Shown here one piece after another: positions 17,241 through 26,380 of a DNA stretch of 64,000 nt. The DNA is from DATKMP01 sp963790045. Its GTDB lineage: Bacteria > Bacteroidota > Ignavibacteria > UBA10030. The notes under the pieces are model-generated. The model saw nothing but the letters and a program-made list of their open reading frames with translations. It made no database searches and had not been told where the DNA came from. A program made the translations under genes and the position numbers. The stretch spans positions 62,001-126,000 of the forward strand of contig CAWBMS010000007.1 in NCBI GenBank assembly GCA_963790045.1. Direction: 5' to 3'. Numbering within the stretch: the first letter of the stretch is position 1; every line of letters starts with the position of its first letter.

Positions 17241-18828
17241 TGTAAGCGGCGCCCGTCTTGAGAATTATGGGGGCACTATTGTTGGATTATATCCCACGAT
17301 TCAAGCAACAGTGGACGCTACATCCGGCAATCAAATGGTTTTTATTCCCAGCGGCACATTTAATGAAAATGTTTCTGCAACGTACAAAGACAACCTGAAT
17401 ATATCAGGGGCTGGTGACAATACCACGATAGCCGGGAACCTATCATTTTCCAGCTGTTCTAATCTCTGGGTGCAGGCCCTTCACTGCTATGGGGTGACTA
17501 TGATCTCTTGCAACCTTGCAAATGTTTTCTGCTCCGTAGATGGTATCCCCAGCCAGCATGCCGTGGCTTTGTTCTACTGCACTGGTTTTGATCAAGCTGG
17601 GACACTCTATAATGGCGCCTCGGGTCTATTGACTTATCAAAGCAGCGGTGAGATTTTATCCGGTGCTGATTTCGTTTCAAATCTTACAAGTGTAGCAACA
17701 TCGACGTACTCAAATGTTGAGGCTGTCGGTTCTCAGTTCTGTACATCCGTTAACTATGATTTTACTACTCAACAGTATGGCTGTATGAACGCATACGGAT
17801 GCTACTACCAAAACGGAATTGCCAGGTACGCTAATAACAGAGGAGGCAAAGTTATGATAGACGGGTCTTATAGTTGCACTAGCCAGTCTGTGAGTTGCCC
17901 CAGTACAGAGATGCCAAAAGGGCTTTCGTTAAGCGTTCAGTCACAAAGCGACAACTCAGCGCAAGTTGAATTTTCAACGGTGAATACTTCCTATTTCAGT
18001 CTGTTGAGAACTATCAAGGAAGAAGCTAAAAAGGACGGAATATCTACAAATGAACAATTACATGCCGAGTATAAGAGTGTACCTAAAGACTTCAAGGCAT
18101 TCATTAAGAATTATCCTCAATCACCTTTAGCAGGAGTTGCATTGACAACGGCGGCAAATGGCTACGGCATCTTCGGGGATTACGAGAATATGAAAGGCCT
18201 CCTGAATGAAATCATGACCGACGGTAAGCTGGACCAACTAAAAGACTTGGCAAGAGATTTCATGGTGGATTATTATAGAAAGACGAAGGATTATGATAGC
18301 GCGATCAGTGCAGCAGATGCATTCGTCAAAGATTGTAAAGGCGACAGTGAGTTGGTTGCTGATGCTATGTTTAAGAAGGGATTGATACTGCATTATGACA
18401 AAAAAAAGCCGGGTGATGCAGCGACATGTTTCTCAATGATAGTGAAGAATTATCCTAATACAGCAGTGGCCAGCTTCGCACAAAATCAGCTGCAATCCAT
18501 GGCGGGTCAGGCAAATGAAAATACGGATAGCACCGGACTCGCGGCTAACCATGGAATCATCATGGCGAACTATCCGAACCCGTTTAATCCGACAACAGTT
18601 ATAAGTTATCAACTGCCAATGAATGCACGTGTGACGTTGAAGATCTTTGATGTCCTCGGAAGAGAAGTTGCTGTGTTGTTTGATGGAATGAAAGAAGCCG
18701 GATCGTACACCGCCACGTTTGATGGTTCTCGCCTTGCCAGCGGTATGTATTTTGCCAGAATGATTGTCACCCCCTCTGATGGCAGTAAACAGATCGTACA
18801 GGTGAAGAAAATGTTGATGTTGAAATGA
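17197..18828 (+). CDS. T9SS-type subtilisin-like protease, C-terminal part (frameshifted)
   Basis: Continuation of the protease above in the +1 frame; it has no good start of its own. It begins with beta-helix-like VSTGGPITVQSGANVSGA, contains a Cys-rich central part, then a helical tetratricopeptide-like region (about TIKEEAKKDG to AVASFAQNQL), and ends with a type 9 secretion sorting domain: NYPNPFNPTTVISYQLP, FDVLGREVAVLF, GSRLASGMYFARM, KKMLMLK. This domain directs export across the outer membrane and marks the host as FCB group. Confidence 0.85.
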   Translation: MVSTGGPITVQSGANVSGARLENYGGTIVGLYPTIQATVDATSGNQMVFIPSGTFNENVSATYKDNLNISGAGDNTTIAGNLSFSSCSNLWVQALHCYGVTMISCNLANVFCSVDGIPSQHAVALFYCTGFDQAGTLYNGASGLLTYQSSGEILSGADFVSNLTSVATSTYSNVEAVGSQFCTSVNYDFTTQQYGCMNAYGCYYQNGIARYANNRGGKVMIDGSYSCTSQSVSCPSTEMPKGLSLSVQSQSDNSAQVEFSTVNTSYFSLLRTIKEEAKKDGISTNEQLHAEYKSVPKDFKAFIKNYPQSPLAGVALTTAANGYGIFGDYENMKGLLNEIMTDGKLDQLKDLARDFMVDYYRKTKDYDSAISAADAFVKDCKGDSELVADAMFKKGLILHYDKKKPGDAATCFSMIVKNYPNTAVASFAQNQLQSMAGQANENTDSTGLAANHGIIMANYPNPFNPTTVISYQLPMNARVTLKIFDVLGREVAVLFDGMKEAGSYTATFDGSRLASGMYFARMIVTPSDGSKQIVQVKKMLMLK

Positions 18829-18844
18829 TGAAATCATTTGAGCG

Positions 18845-18871
18845 CAGTCCCGATTCTTTTTATCGGGACTG
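18845..18871. terminator. Hairpin after the subtilase
   Basis: CAGTCCCGAT and ATCGGGACTG pair perfectly around a 7-nt loop, 17 bp after the stop. No T-run follows, so terminator function is likely but not certain. Confidence 0.5.
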
Positions 18872-18976
18872 CTGCTGAAATAGCTATTGGTGGGGCGAAG
18901 TGACCTCGCCCCTACTGAGCGGTCGGAGAGGTTGGTTGCAGGAGAAGAGGAAGCGAAAAACAAATACAATAAGTAT

Positions 18977-19100
18977 GTGACCGTCACCTGCAAAGTTTAA
19001 GCCGAGTCGGTGACGGTCACAAACAGGTGAGCAGACCGGAGTAACCGATCCGACCTCTTGAAGAGATCGGATCGGAGAGTAATCCCGCAATGCGGGATTA
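18977..19100. repeat. Cluster of three inverted repeats
   Basis: GTGACCGTCACC/GGTGACGGTCAC (18977-18988 with 19009-19020, perfect 12 bp), CCGATCCGA/TCGGATCGG (19045-19053 with 19067-19075) and TAATCCCGC/GCGGGATTA (19080-19088 with 19092-19100). The interval 18872-19213 contains no supported gene. Confidence 0.65.
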
Positions 19101-19213
19101 CATTATTAAGCCGCTGGCTGCCGCAGGTGAGCGGGCAAGGCGGCAAAATACATGTGGTTGATATGCCATACAATAATATGTATATTTAGACATACAAGTG
19201 AAGCAATATTGCG

Positions 19214-19498
19214 ATGGATACAATAACATTTGAATGGGATGATAATAAGAACATGCTCAATCAAGAGAAGCACAATGTTTCTTTTGAGATAGCTCAATAT
19301 GCATTTCTTGATTCAAAAAGGATAATAGCCAAAGATATAGATCATAGTGAGAGGGAAGAAAGATTCTATTGCTTTGGAAAAATTAAAGAGACTATCGTTA
19401 CAGTTCGTTTTATTTATAGGAAAAACAAAATTAGAATTATTGGCGCTGGTTATTGGAGAAATGGAAAGGAGATTTATGAAAAAGCAAATAAAATATAG
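19214..19498 (+). CDS. brnT: BrnT-family toxin
   Basis: Type II toxin of 94 aa, a RelE-fold-like ribonuclease that blocks translation. It begins with the family hallmark FEWDDNKNMLNQEKHNVSFE and continues with ERFYCFGKI, TVRFIYRKNKIRIIGAGY and WRNGKEIYE. It overlaps the antitoxin gene by 23 bp; the pair would be autorepressed by the antitoxin. It sits next to the inverted-repeat cluster in an accessory stretch. Confidence 0.88.
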   Translation: MDTITFEWDDNKNMLNQEKHNVSFEIAQYAFLDSKRIIAKDIDHSEREERFYCFGKIKETIVTVRFIYRKNKIRIIGAGYWRNGKEIYEKANKI

Positions 19499-19709
19499 CG
19501 ATGAGAAAACAGGAAAAGTAGAAATTGTAAGAGATTTTTTACCTAAGCCGGAAGAATTGGTGTTTAAGGATGATACAATAAAAATCACATTGAATTTAAG
19601 CCGGTCTAGCGTTGACTTTTTTAAGGGAATAGCACAGAAGCATGGAAGCCAATATCAAAAGGTGATAAGAAGTTTATTAGATAGATATGCTTCTCATTTT
19701 TCTCAATAA
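19476..19709 (+). CDS. brnA: BrnA-family antitoxin
   Basis: 77-aa partner of BrnT. The start at 19476 gives MKKQIKYSDEKTGK and lies inside the brnT 3' end. The C-terminal part (IKITLNLSRSSVDFFKGIA, YQKVIRSLLDRYA) is a ribbon-helix-helix that should bind DNA and the toxin operator. A perfect terminator hairpin begins at the stop codon. Confidence 0.85.
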   Translation: MKKQIKYSDEKTGKVEIVRDFLPKPEELVFKDDTIKITLNLSRSSVDFFKGIAQKHGSQYQKVIRSLLDRYASHFSQ

Positions 19710-19742
19710 ACATCCTCGCCGCAAACAGCGAGGATGTTTATT
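19705..19742. terminator. Terminator of the brnTA operon
   Basis: AATAAACATCCTCGC pairs over 15 bp with GCGAGGATGTTTATT around an 8-nt loop; A/T-rich outer stems make it usable in both directions. It includes the brnA stop codon. Confidence 0.75.
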
Positions 19743-20005
19743 GAGACTATCCCATAAGTCAAAATATTGGTAGGACAAACATTCCTGTTTGTCGTTTTTG
19801 TTGCATAATGGACAGGCAAGAATGCCTATCCTACCGTTAAACGTACTTTTGGGACAGTTTCCTAATGTTCTGGATTCCCGCTTTTCCCAAAGGGATCACT
19901 TTCGTGACGCGGGAATGACGACGTCCCGATGTATCGGGATCGGAGTATTGGACCCAACAGAGAATAAAACGCCTCCGGCTCTCCCGTGACATCTCGAAGA
20001 ATCTC
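19743..20005. repeat. Repeat-filled gap with solo ATTCCCGC palindrome
   Basis: Between brnTA and cydB. A solo copy of the dispersed repeat lies at 19870-19919 (CTGGATTCCCGC ... GCGGGAATGAC with a longer internal loop), directly followed by a CCCGAT/ATCGGG hairpin. The words GGACAAACATTCCTGTTTGTC (split by a loop) near 19773 also form a small inverted repeat. No gene is seen. Confidence 0.6.
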
Positions 20006-21022
20006 CTAATAACTTTCATCCGTAAGTTCTACTTTTCCGCGGAACACGCGATGGATAAAAATTGTGTACACCAGCACTATCGGTACGCCGATAAGTGCAA
20101 TGATCAGCATCGTTTGCAGAGTGAGCGGCGAAGAAGAAGCATTGTAAATGGTCAAGCTGTTATCAAGGTGAATGGACGAAGGTACGAACCGCGGGTACAA
20201 ACTGACGGCTATCAATCCGACCATTGCGGCGACCGTTAAGGAAGAAGAAAGAAATGCCCGCCCGAACTTTCCTGCTTTCAGGGCAACGGGTACGTACATC
20301 ATCGCCATTAACAGCAGAATAAAAAGAATGTAAAAGAGAAGATCGTGTGTAATCCCCGCGAACAAAAACGGGGAAGCAAGCCATGTCCACAACGTCATCA
20401 CAAGATACAACACGACGTACATCATCCAGAGCACAGAAGCCCGCTGCTGTAATTGCTCGCGCAATGTGCCGCCGCTTTTTGTCGTGAGATACACCGCGCC
20501 GTGCATGGTGAACAGTACCAAACTTAAAACGCCGACGCCGAGGGAATATGGATTGAGCAAATCCAAAAAGCTTCCGAGATAATTTTGTGATGCATCAATG
20601 GGTACGCCGTGAAGAATGTTGCCAATGGCGACTCCGAAGAGAACCGCGGGCACTAAACTGCCGATGCCGAATGCCCAATCCCATGTGCGCCGCCAAGTTG
20701 CAGATTCTACTTTGTTGTGGAACTCGAATGATACTGCACGAAAAATAAGAGCAACTAATAACAGCATTAAAGCAAGATAGAAACCGCTGAAGATTGTTGC
20801 GTACACAATCGGGAACGCGGCGAACAACGCACCTCCGCCGGTAATGAGCCAGACTTCATTACCATCCCACACCGGGCCTATTGCATTCATGTAAATCCGC
20901 CGTTCGTGTTCATCAGTTGCAAATAACGAAAGAATGCCGGCGCCAAAATCAAATCCATCTAAAATTGCATAGCCGGCAATCAGCACGGCGATCAGCAAAA
21001 ACCAAATAGTATTTAAGTCCAT
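20006..21022 (-). CDS. cydB: Cytochrome bd ubiquinol oxidase subunit II
   Basis: 338-aa membrane subunit of the bd-type quinol oxidase, which reduces oxygen with high affinity without pumping protons. The N-terminus MDLNTIWFLLIAVLIAGYAILDGFDFGAG and GPVWDGNEVWLITGGGALFAAFP are family signatures; eight to nine hydrophobic helices follow. A strong AGGAGA site precedes it, 10 bp after the cydA stop. Confidence 0.95.
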   Translation of the reverse strand: MDLNTIWFLLIAVLIAGYAILDGFDFGAGILSLFATDEHERRIYMNAIGPVWDGNEVWLITGGGALFAAFPIVYATIFSGFYLALMLLLVALIFRAVSFEFHNKVESATWRRTWDWAFGIGSLVPAVLFGVAIGNILHGVPIDASQNYLGSFLDLLNPYSLGVGVLSLVLFTMHGAVYLTTKSGGTLREQLQQRASVLWMMYVVLYLVMTLWTWLASPFLFAGITHDLLFYILFILLLMAMMYVPVALKAGKFGRAFLSSSLTVAAMVGLIAVSLYPRFVPSSIHLDNSLTIYNASSSPLTLQTMLIIALIGVPIVLVYTIFIHRVFRGKVELTDESY

Positions 21023-21032
21023 AGTGCATCTC

Positions 21033-22352
21033 CTATGCGTTTGCAGATTGCGGCCCGTGTTTTACTTCACGCACCAGTATAAAGATGTACAAAATTCCAA
21101 GCAACATATATATTGCACTAAATAAGATGATCGAAAATAAAATATCACCTGCGGGTACGTTTGCTGAATGCGCTTCAGCCGTTCGCAGCAATTTGTACAC
21201 AATCCATGGCTGGCGCCCGACCTCTGCAGCAATCCAGCCGAGTTCGCAAGCAACGAGCGGTAGTGGAAGAGACCAGATAAATACACGCAGCAGCCATTTC
21301 TTTTCCCACAATTTCTTTTTCCATAGCAGGAATGTTGCATAGCCAGTCAAAAGAATAAAAAACATTCCCAATGCCACCATTGCATGAAAGGACATAAACG
21401 TCAGCCACAGCGGTGGAATATCTTGCGGCGGGAATTCGCTAATGCCGCGCACAGTTGCGTGAATATCGCCGAAGGTCATCCAGCTTAGCAAGTAAGGAAT
21501 TTCGATTTTTGCACGCAATTCCGGCGGGTTGTTCGATGGAATACCGAAGAGTGCTAACGGCGCTTCTGATTGTGTCGTGTATAATCCTTCGAGGGCGGCA
21601 AATTTTTCCGGTTGTGTATTCGCAACCTGTTTGGCATGGGCATCTCCAAATGGAAACACTTCCAGCACCGATACGATGAAGCCGAAGAGCACCGCCAACA
21701 TCATTGCACGTTTGGCAAGTTCCACTTCTTTGTTTTTCAGAATTAAATAAGCGGCAATACCTGCAACAAAAAACGCACCTGCAATCAATGATGCATCGAC
21801 AGTATGAAAATAACGAATGAGTGTCGATGGATTAAAGACAGCATCATAGAAACTTGTCAGCTCCGCACGACCGTTGCGTATAACATACCCTGCAGGTGTT
21901 TGCTGCCATGAATTTGCAACGATAATCCAGAAGGCGGAAATGGTTGCACCCACAGCGACCATTAACGAAGAAAACCAATGAATGGGTTTGGAAACTTTGT
22001 TGCGTCCAAAGAGATATAATCCCAAGAAACCTGATTCAAGAAAAAAAGCAAAGATGCCTTCGGCGGCAAGCGGTGCACCGAAAATATCGCCGACAAACTT
22101 TGAATACGCAGCCCAATTGGTGCCGAATTGAAATTCCATCACGATGCCGGTCGCAACACCGACGGCAAAGGTGAGTGCAAACTGCTTGGCAAAAAATTTT
22201 CCCATACGAACGTACAATTCATTCTGCTTCCTCCAACCAATCCATTCCATTATTACCAACAACCAGCCCAGCCCAATAGAGATAGGCGGAAACAAAAAAT
22301 GAAACCCGATGGTCAGGGCAAACTGCAAGCGTCCGAGCAGTAATGCATCCAT
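21033..22352 (-). CDS. cydA: Cytochrome bd ubiquinol oxidase subunit I
   Basis: 439-aa haem-carrying subunit. His18 (IGFHFLF) is the family haem ligand, His in RYFHTVDAS the second, and GRQPW the conserved quinol-side motif. The Q-loop is short (TTQSEAPLALFGIPSNN), so this is the short-Q-loop type. GTNWAAYSKFVGDIFGAPLAAEG is also conserved. It is the first gene of a two-gene cydAB operon, preceded by GGGAGA; it suggests growth at low oxygen. Confidence 0.95.
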   Translation of the reverse strand: MDALLLGRLQFALTIGFHFLFPPISIGLGWLLVIMEWIGWRKQNELYVRMGKFFAKQFALTFAVGVATGIVMEFQFGTNWAAYSKFVGDIFGAPLAAEGIFAFFLESGFLGLYLFGRNKVSKPIHWFSSLMVAVGATISAFWIIVANSWQQTPAGYVIRNGRAELTSFYDAVFNPSTLIRYFHTVDASLIAGAFFVAGIAAYLILKNKEVELAKRAMMLAVLFGFIVSVLEVFPFGDAHAKQVANTQPEKFAALEGLYTTQSEAPLALFGIPSNNPPELRAKIEIPYLLSWMTFGDIHATVRGISEFPPQDIPPLWLTFMSFHAMVALGMFFILLTGYATFLLWKKKLWEKKWLLRVFIWSLPLPLVACELGWIAAEVGRQPWIVYKLLRTAEAHSANVPAGDILFSIILFSAIYMLLGILYIFILVREVKHGPQSANA

Positions 22353-22489
22353 ATAAATCTCCCAAAAAATAAATGAACGATGTCGTGTTAATATAATAGT
22401 GGATCACATAAGCAGCAACAGAAAAACAATGCAAAAATTGTGTACCAACGACTATGAGAACGTGAACACAATTCTATTGGTTCCACAGC

Positions 22490-22780
22490 TTATTGTTTGG
22501 GAGTTTGATCTAATAGCATTCGCACCTTCCGTGCTAGTGCTTGCGGCGTGAAGGGCTTTTGCAAAAACTGTATATCTTCATCAAGGATGCCGCGATGCGC
22601 GACAATATCCGCTGTGTAGCCAGACATATAGACTGTTTTAATCTGCGGATACCATAATTGGATTTGTTCATGCAATTCTTTGCCGTTCATTTCCGGCATG
22701 ATCACATCTGTAATCAAGAGATCAATGGGTTGACGATGCTCTTTGCAGAGTACCAAGAGCATCGAGCGGAGAATTTGCAC
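22490..22780 (-). CDS. Hybrid histidine kinase, C-terminal receiver end (frameshifted)
   Basis: Last piece of the gene: the second half of the C-terminal receiver with the phospho-acceptor Asp in LLITDVIMPEMNG, Thr/Ser switch in VYMSGY and Lys in FLQKPF. On its own it lacks the acidic pocket, which sits at the end of the preceding frame. The complete protein would be REC-PAS-PAS-PAS-HisKA-HATPase-REC, a phosphorelay kinase; a free HPt protein is encoded at 36822. Confidence 0.8.
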   Translation of the reverse strand: MQILRSMLLVLCKEHRQPIDLLITDVIMPEMNGKELHEQIQLWYPQIKTVYMSGYTADIVAHRGILDEDIQFLQKPFTPQALARKVRMLLDQTPKQ

Positions 22781-24086
22781 TCACCACCTTATAGCCATGA
22801 TCTTCTAACGCCAGTGTCACAAAATGTATGAGATCCGTTTCATCTTCAACGACAAGAATTGTTTCTGTACCGTTCAACGGTGTTGTTGTTTCTTCTTCTA
22901 CAGCAGTCGTTTCCTTTTCCTGACAGCGCGGGAAATATAGTTTGAACGTCGTTCCGTGACCGAGTTCGCTGTACATATGAATGTGCCCGTTATTCTGCTT
23001 CATAATGCCGAACACTGTGGCAAGCCCCAGACCCGTTCCTTCCCCGATCGGTTTGGTAGTAAAGAACGGCTCGAAGATTTTTTCCATCGTTTTACGGGTC
23101 ATTCCCGTTCCGCTATCGCTGAATGCCAACAAAACATATTCACCCGCAGGAATATCTCGCCCGTCCGTCATAAGCGGTGCATCGATAATAATGTTGGAGG
23201 TTTCGATAGTAATCGTCCCCACATTGGGTATTGCATCGCGTGCGTTCGTTGCAAGGTTGGTAAGAATCTGGGTAATCTGAACAGGATCCATTTTTATCGT
23301 CCAAAGATTGCTCGCCAGATGCAGGCCTAACGAGACATCTTCGCCAATCAGCCGTTCCAACATTTTTTGGACCGACGTTATTTCTTCATTCAGATTGAGA
23401 ATAATTGGCATCACAATTTGCTTACGGGCAAACGAAAGCAGTTGTTTGGTCAAGTTGACGGACCGTTCAGCTGCCTCGACAATGGAATCGACTTTTCTGG
23501 ATGCTGGTTCTGTCAATGGAAGTTCTGCCTTCAACATCTTGGCGTATCCAAGAATGATGCCGAGCATATTGTTATAGTCGTGCGCCACGCCGCCTGCAAG
23601 CCGCCCGATGGCTTCCATCTTTTGTGATTGAAGAAGTTGTTCCTGTAATTTTTTGGGTTCCGTAATATCCGTTGCAACGCCGACCAATGCAATCGCTTTG
23701 CCTGTTTCGTCATACACGGCAGAAGAAGAAAGAGAGATGGGAAATTCCGTGCCGTCCTTTTTCTTGTTGATCAGTTCGCCCTGCCATCCACCTTTGAGCG
23801 TTGCAACAAGCACATCTTCATCATCGGTAGTGGTGTACACTCCAACCATTTTGATGTGTTGTCCGATCAACTCTTGCGCTGTGTATCCGTACGTTTTTAA
23901 AAACGCATTATTTGCATAGAGGATACGATTGTGAAGATCGGTAATGCTGACACATTCTGCAATGCTTTCAAACGTGTGACTGAGCAATTGAACAAGTTCT
24001 TCGGATTTTTTCCGGGCAGTAATATCTTCTTTCACGGCAACGAAATGCGTAATTTTTCCCTTCTCATTGACGATGGGAGAAATCAT
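22722..24086 (-). CDS. Hybrid histidine kinase, central part (PAS-HisKA-HATPase)
   Basis: Second piece of the same gene. The PAC end (VAVKEDITARK) and another PAS (FESIAECVSITDLHNRILYAN) lead to the dimerisation helix with phospho-accepting His in AGGVAHDYNNMLGI, then the ATPase domain: N-box NLATNARDAI, G1 SDSGTGM and G2 GEGTGLGLATV. A second receiver begins with ILVVEDETDLIHF but derails after ANSPLDALG; the GG at 22753-22754 (read on the plus strand as CC of GTACC) is the likely extra base. Confidence 0.88.
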   Translation of the reverse strand: MISPIVNEKGKITHFVAVKEDITARKKSEELVQLLSHTFESIAECVSITDLHNRILYANNAFLKTYGYTAQELIGQHIKMVGVYTTTDDEDVLVATLKGGWQGELINKKKDGTEFPISLSSSAVYDETGKAIALVGVATDITEPKKLQEQLLQSQKMEAIGRLAGGVAHDYNNMLGIILGYAKMLKAELPLTEPASRKVDSIVEAAERSVNLTKQLLSFARKQIVMPIILNLNEEITSVQKMLERLIGEDVSLGLHLASNLWTIKMDPVQITQILTNLATNARDAIPNVGTITIETSNIIIDAPLMTDGRDIPAGEYVLLAFSDSGTGMTRKTMEKIFEPFFTTKPIGEGTGLGLATVFGIMKQNNGHIHMYSELGHGTTFKLYFPRCQEKETTAVEEETTTPLNGTETILVVEDETDLIHFVTLALEDHGYKVVSANSPLDALGTLQRASSTH

Positions 24087-24099
24087 TGCCGATTCCCAG

Positions 24100-25143
24100 T
24101 CACAACTCGCCGCTCTTTTTTCTGTTGTGAAATTCGCCGTGCCATTCTTTTCTGTTTAATATCGTCTCCCAAAGTTCTGTATATCGCTCACGTGGCGTTT
24201 CACCGGATTTCAATATGCGGGGATTTTTTCCTAGAACTTCTGCAGAACGGTACTGTGTTACTTCTTCAAATTTTGGATTCACATACTCAATCTCACCAGA
24301 TAAATTTGTGATGATCACCAGCGATGGCCCCTGTTCAATCGCTCGCGAGAGCTTGCGCTCTTGTTCTTCCGATTGTGTTAACTCCGTGATATCGGTAATC
24401 GTGCCGATATAACCGATCAACTCGCCTTGCGAATTGTGTTCGGGTATGGCATAGCCCAGCACCCATGAAATATTTTTGTCGGGATGAAGGAAGCGGTATT
24501 TTTTTGCCGAAACGGATTTTCGTTGAACAGCGGAAGTCCAACCAGTTGTTACATCGGCAATATCGTCCGGATGAACCGCTTTCAGCCAACCGTTGCCCAG
24601 CCCTTGACTTGCTTCCAAGCCGGAAATTTCACACCAGCGCGGATTTACGTACGTCGTGTTGCCGTTACAATCTGTACGAAAAATTCCGACAGGCGCCATC
24701 TCCGTAAGCGTATGATACCGGCGCTCGCTTTCATGAACAGCGTTTTCTGCACGCATGCGTTCTTCAATAATTCGCCGATATTTGATAGCGGAAATAATAG
24801 CGGGAAACAATTGGTTGGGCCGGGACTTGAAAACAAAATCCATCGCTCCCGCCTTCATACATTCAACGACTTTTTCTTCTCCGACAGAGCCAGTATAAAT
24901 AATGGCAGGCGTTCCCGGCGACAATTCTGCCGCGAGCTTTAACGCGGTAACTCCGTCGATATCCGGTAAACTATAATCGATGATAATGCAATCATATTTT
25001 CCATTCTTCAGCACCGCGACAAACGATGAATGATCACGAACATTGTTCACTTGAAAGAGAAAATCAGTATGAAGGAGCTTGGAGACGAGGGCAATTGTAA
25101 CCGGATCGTCTTCAAGGAGTAAGATGGTTAGTGTTTCTTTCAT
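24100..25143 (-). CDS. Hybrid histidine kinase, N-terminal part (REC-PAS-PAS)
   Basis: First piece of a sensor kinase. A receiver domain opens it (ILLLEDDP, phospho-acceptor Asp in CIIIDYSLPD, Lys in FVFKSRP), then two PAS/PAC units (YHTLTEMAPVGIFRTDCNG and AIEQGPSLVIITNLSG with KYRFLHPDKNISWVLGY). The frame ends at KKSGEL followed by TGA. Taking out one base near 24099-24103 gives KKSGEL-YWESAMISPI and joins the next frame. No transmembrane helices are seen, so it is cytosolic. Confidence 0.85.
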   Translation of the reverse strand: MKETLTILLLEDDPVTIALVSKLLHTDFLFQVNNVRDHSSFVAVLKNGKYDCIIIDYSLPDIDGVTALKLAAELSPGTPAIIYTGSVGEEKVVECMKAGAMDFVFKSRPNQLFPAIISAIKYRRIIEERMRAENAVHESERRYHTLTEMAPVGIFRTDCNGNTTYVNPRWCEISGLEASQGLGNGWLKAVHPDDIADVTTGWTSAVQRKSVSAKKYRFLHPDKNISWVLGYAIPEHNSQGELIGYIGTITDITELTQSEEQERKLSRAIEQGPSLVIITNLSGEIEYVNPKFEEVTQYRSAEVLGKNPRILKSGETPRERYTELWETILNRKEWHGEFHNRKKSGEL

Positions 25144-25290
25144 ATACGTTCCGAACGTAAGGCATGGTAATTTTTCATTACTGCATTGTCAAGGATTTTT
25201 TTCGATGATGTTTATTAGCTAAACGATGTTGTTTATTTGCATATAGTTAAGAAACTTCGTACTGTTTTACAAATTCAATTTAGAGGCATT

Positions 25291-25710
25291 ATGGAAAATC
25301 TAGTTCTATGTGATCCCAAAATTTATCCAACAGAGGAGGTTCTTTTCTCGCATCTCGGCAGAGCCAAGCAATCCTTCGTTTCGTTGTTTATATACAACCA
25401 CAAAAAATTTCCAGACTTTGTTGAAAACTGGAAATACTATCGTGATGGGAAAAGCTGGTTGATGAATGTCTCGAGAAAAAAGAAGACACTCTTTTGGCTT
25501 TCAGTAAGCGATGGTTTCTTTCGTACCGGATTCTATTTCAATGCAAAGGCCGAGCAAAGTATTCTCGATAGTGAACTTCCAGAAGAATATAAAAATAAAT
25601 TCATGGAATCTGCGGGGAAAAAATTCCGCGGAATTTCTGTTATCATAAAAACGAAGAAAGACATAGCTGCGTATAAGCAATTGCTTTCGTTAAAAATGTC
25701 TTTTATGTAA
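25291..25710 (+). CDS. DUF3788-family protein
   Basis: 139 aa from the ATG at 25291 (MENLVLCDPKIYPTEEVLF, preceded by AGAGG); an upstream TTG start is less likely. The family pattern is visible: WKYYRDGKSWLMNVSRKKK, TLFWLSVSDGFFRTGFYF and KKFRGISVIIKTKKDI. DUF3788 proteins resemble small YdhG/MmcQ-like alpha-beta proteins; no function is established. It is monocistronic. Confidence 0.75.
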   Translation: MENLVLCDPKIYPTEEVLFSHLGRAKQSFVSLFIYNHKKFPDFVENWKYYRDGKSWLMNVSRKKKTLFWLSVSDGFFRTGFYFNAKAEQSILDSELPEEYKNKFMESAGKKFRGISVIIKTKKDIAAYKQLLSLKMSFM

Positions 25711-25954
25711 AAAGATATGCGATTGGTTCGCTCATACGTGCAAAACACGTTCGTTGCCGGATTAAACGAAGAGCAAACTTCATAACTCCGAAACAGGAAA
25801 CGATCTTACATCTATTGTCACTGTGTACCATTTCTGTTGTCGCTGTATGAAAGCGGGTTGACCGATGCAGAAAGATGCATCCCTTGTCTTAAACATTACA
25901 CGGGTGTTGAACGTCTAAATTACGGTATGTTCATGAACAAAGGAAACAGGATAG

Positions 25955-26380
25955 ATGTCCGTTCACAAATTTAGATTTGCTGCAAAAGCGGCTTTTTTTT
26001 CTTTCTCGTTACTTCAAACTATCATCACGTCGGGATGTTCTTCGACAAAGGAATTGAACAGCGAACCGTTTAATGGCACATCGTATCGTATCGATGGCCG
26101 TTCCGAAGAATGGAAAGGAAAAAAGATGCTGGATATGAAAGATGAAGGATTGATGGTCGGCATTCAAAATGACGCAAAGAATATGTATATCTGTCTTATG
26201 TCCAGCAGTAAGGCAACAGAACGCCGAATGGCAACTGCTGGAATGATTGTTTGGATTGAACCGGAACATGGAAAAAAATTTGGAATTCATTATCCAATGC
26301 ATATCAATCGCATGCCGGGAGTGGAAAGAAATAATCATATACGGATATTGTACGGAAATGGAAATTCTTGGGCCGGATAA
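25955..26380 (+). CDS. Lipoprotein with CBM9/DOMON-like domain, N-terminal part
   Basis: Signal peptide with lipobox ITSGCSST. Then a beta-sandwich resembling carbohydrate-binding family 9-like/DOMON domains: YRIDGRSEEWKGKKM, DEGLMVGIQNDAKNMYICLM and MIVWIEPEHGKKFGIHYP. The frame goes wrong after NNHIRI; a GTAC lies at 26350-26353, and losing one base there joins it to MEILGPDKDDVAQ in the next frame. It ends only a few bases before the outer-membrane protein gene in the same direction, suggesting a lipoprotein/receptor pair. Confidence 0.65.
   Translation: MSVHKFRFAAKAAFFSFSLLQTIITSGCSSTKELNSEPFNGTSYRIDGRSEEWKGKKMLDMKDEGLMVGIQNDAKNMYICLMSSSKATERRMATAGMIVWIEPEHGKKFGIHYPMHINRMPGVERNNHIRILYGNGNSWAG

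Noticed and set aside
24086..24106. RF2-like programmed +1 frameshift at TTG TGA C in the kinase gene
   Set aside because: The context recalls the prfB site, but it lacks the CTT slip codon and Shine-Dalgarno spacer, and many other genes here show unrelated +1 breaks.
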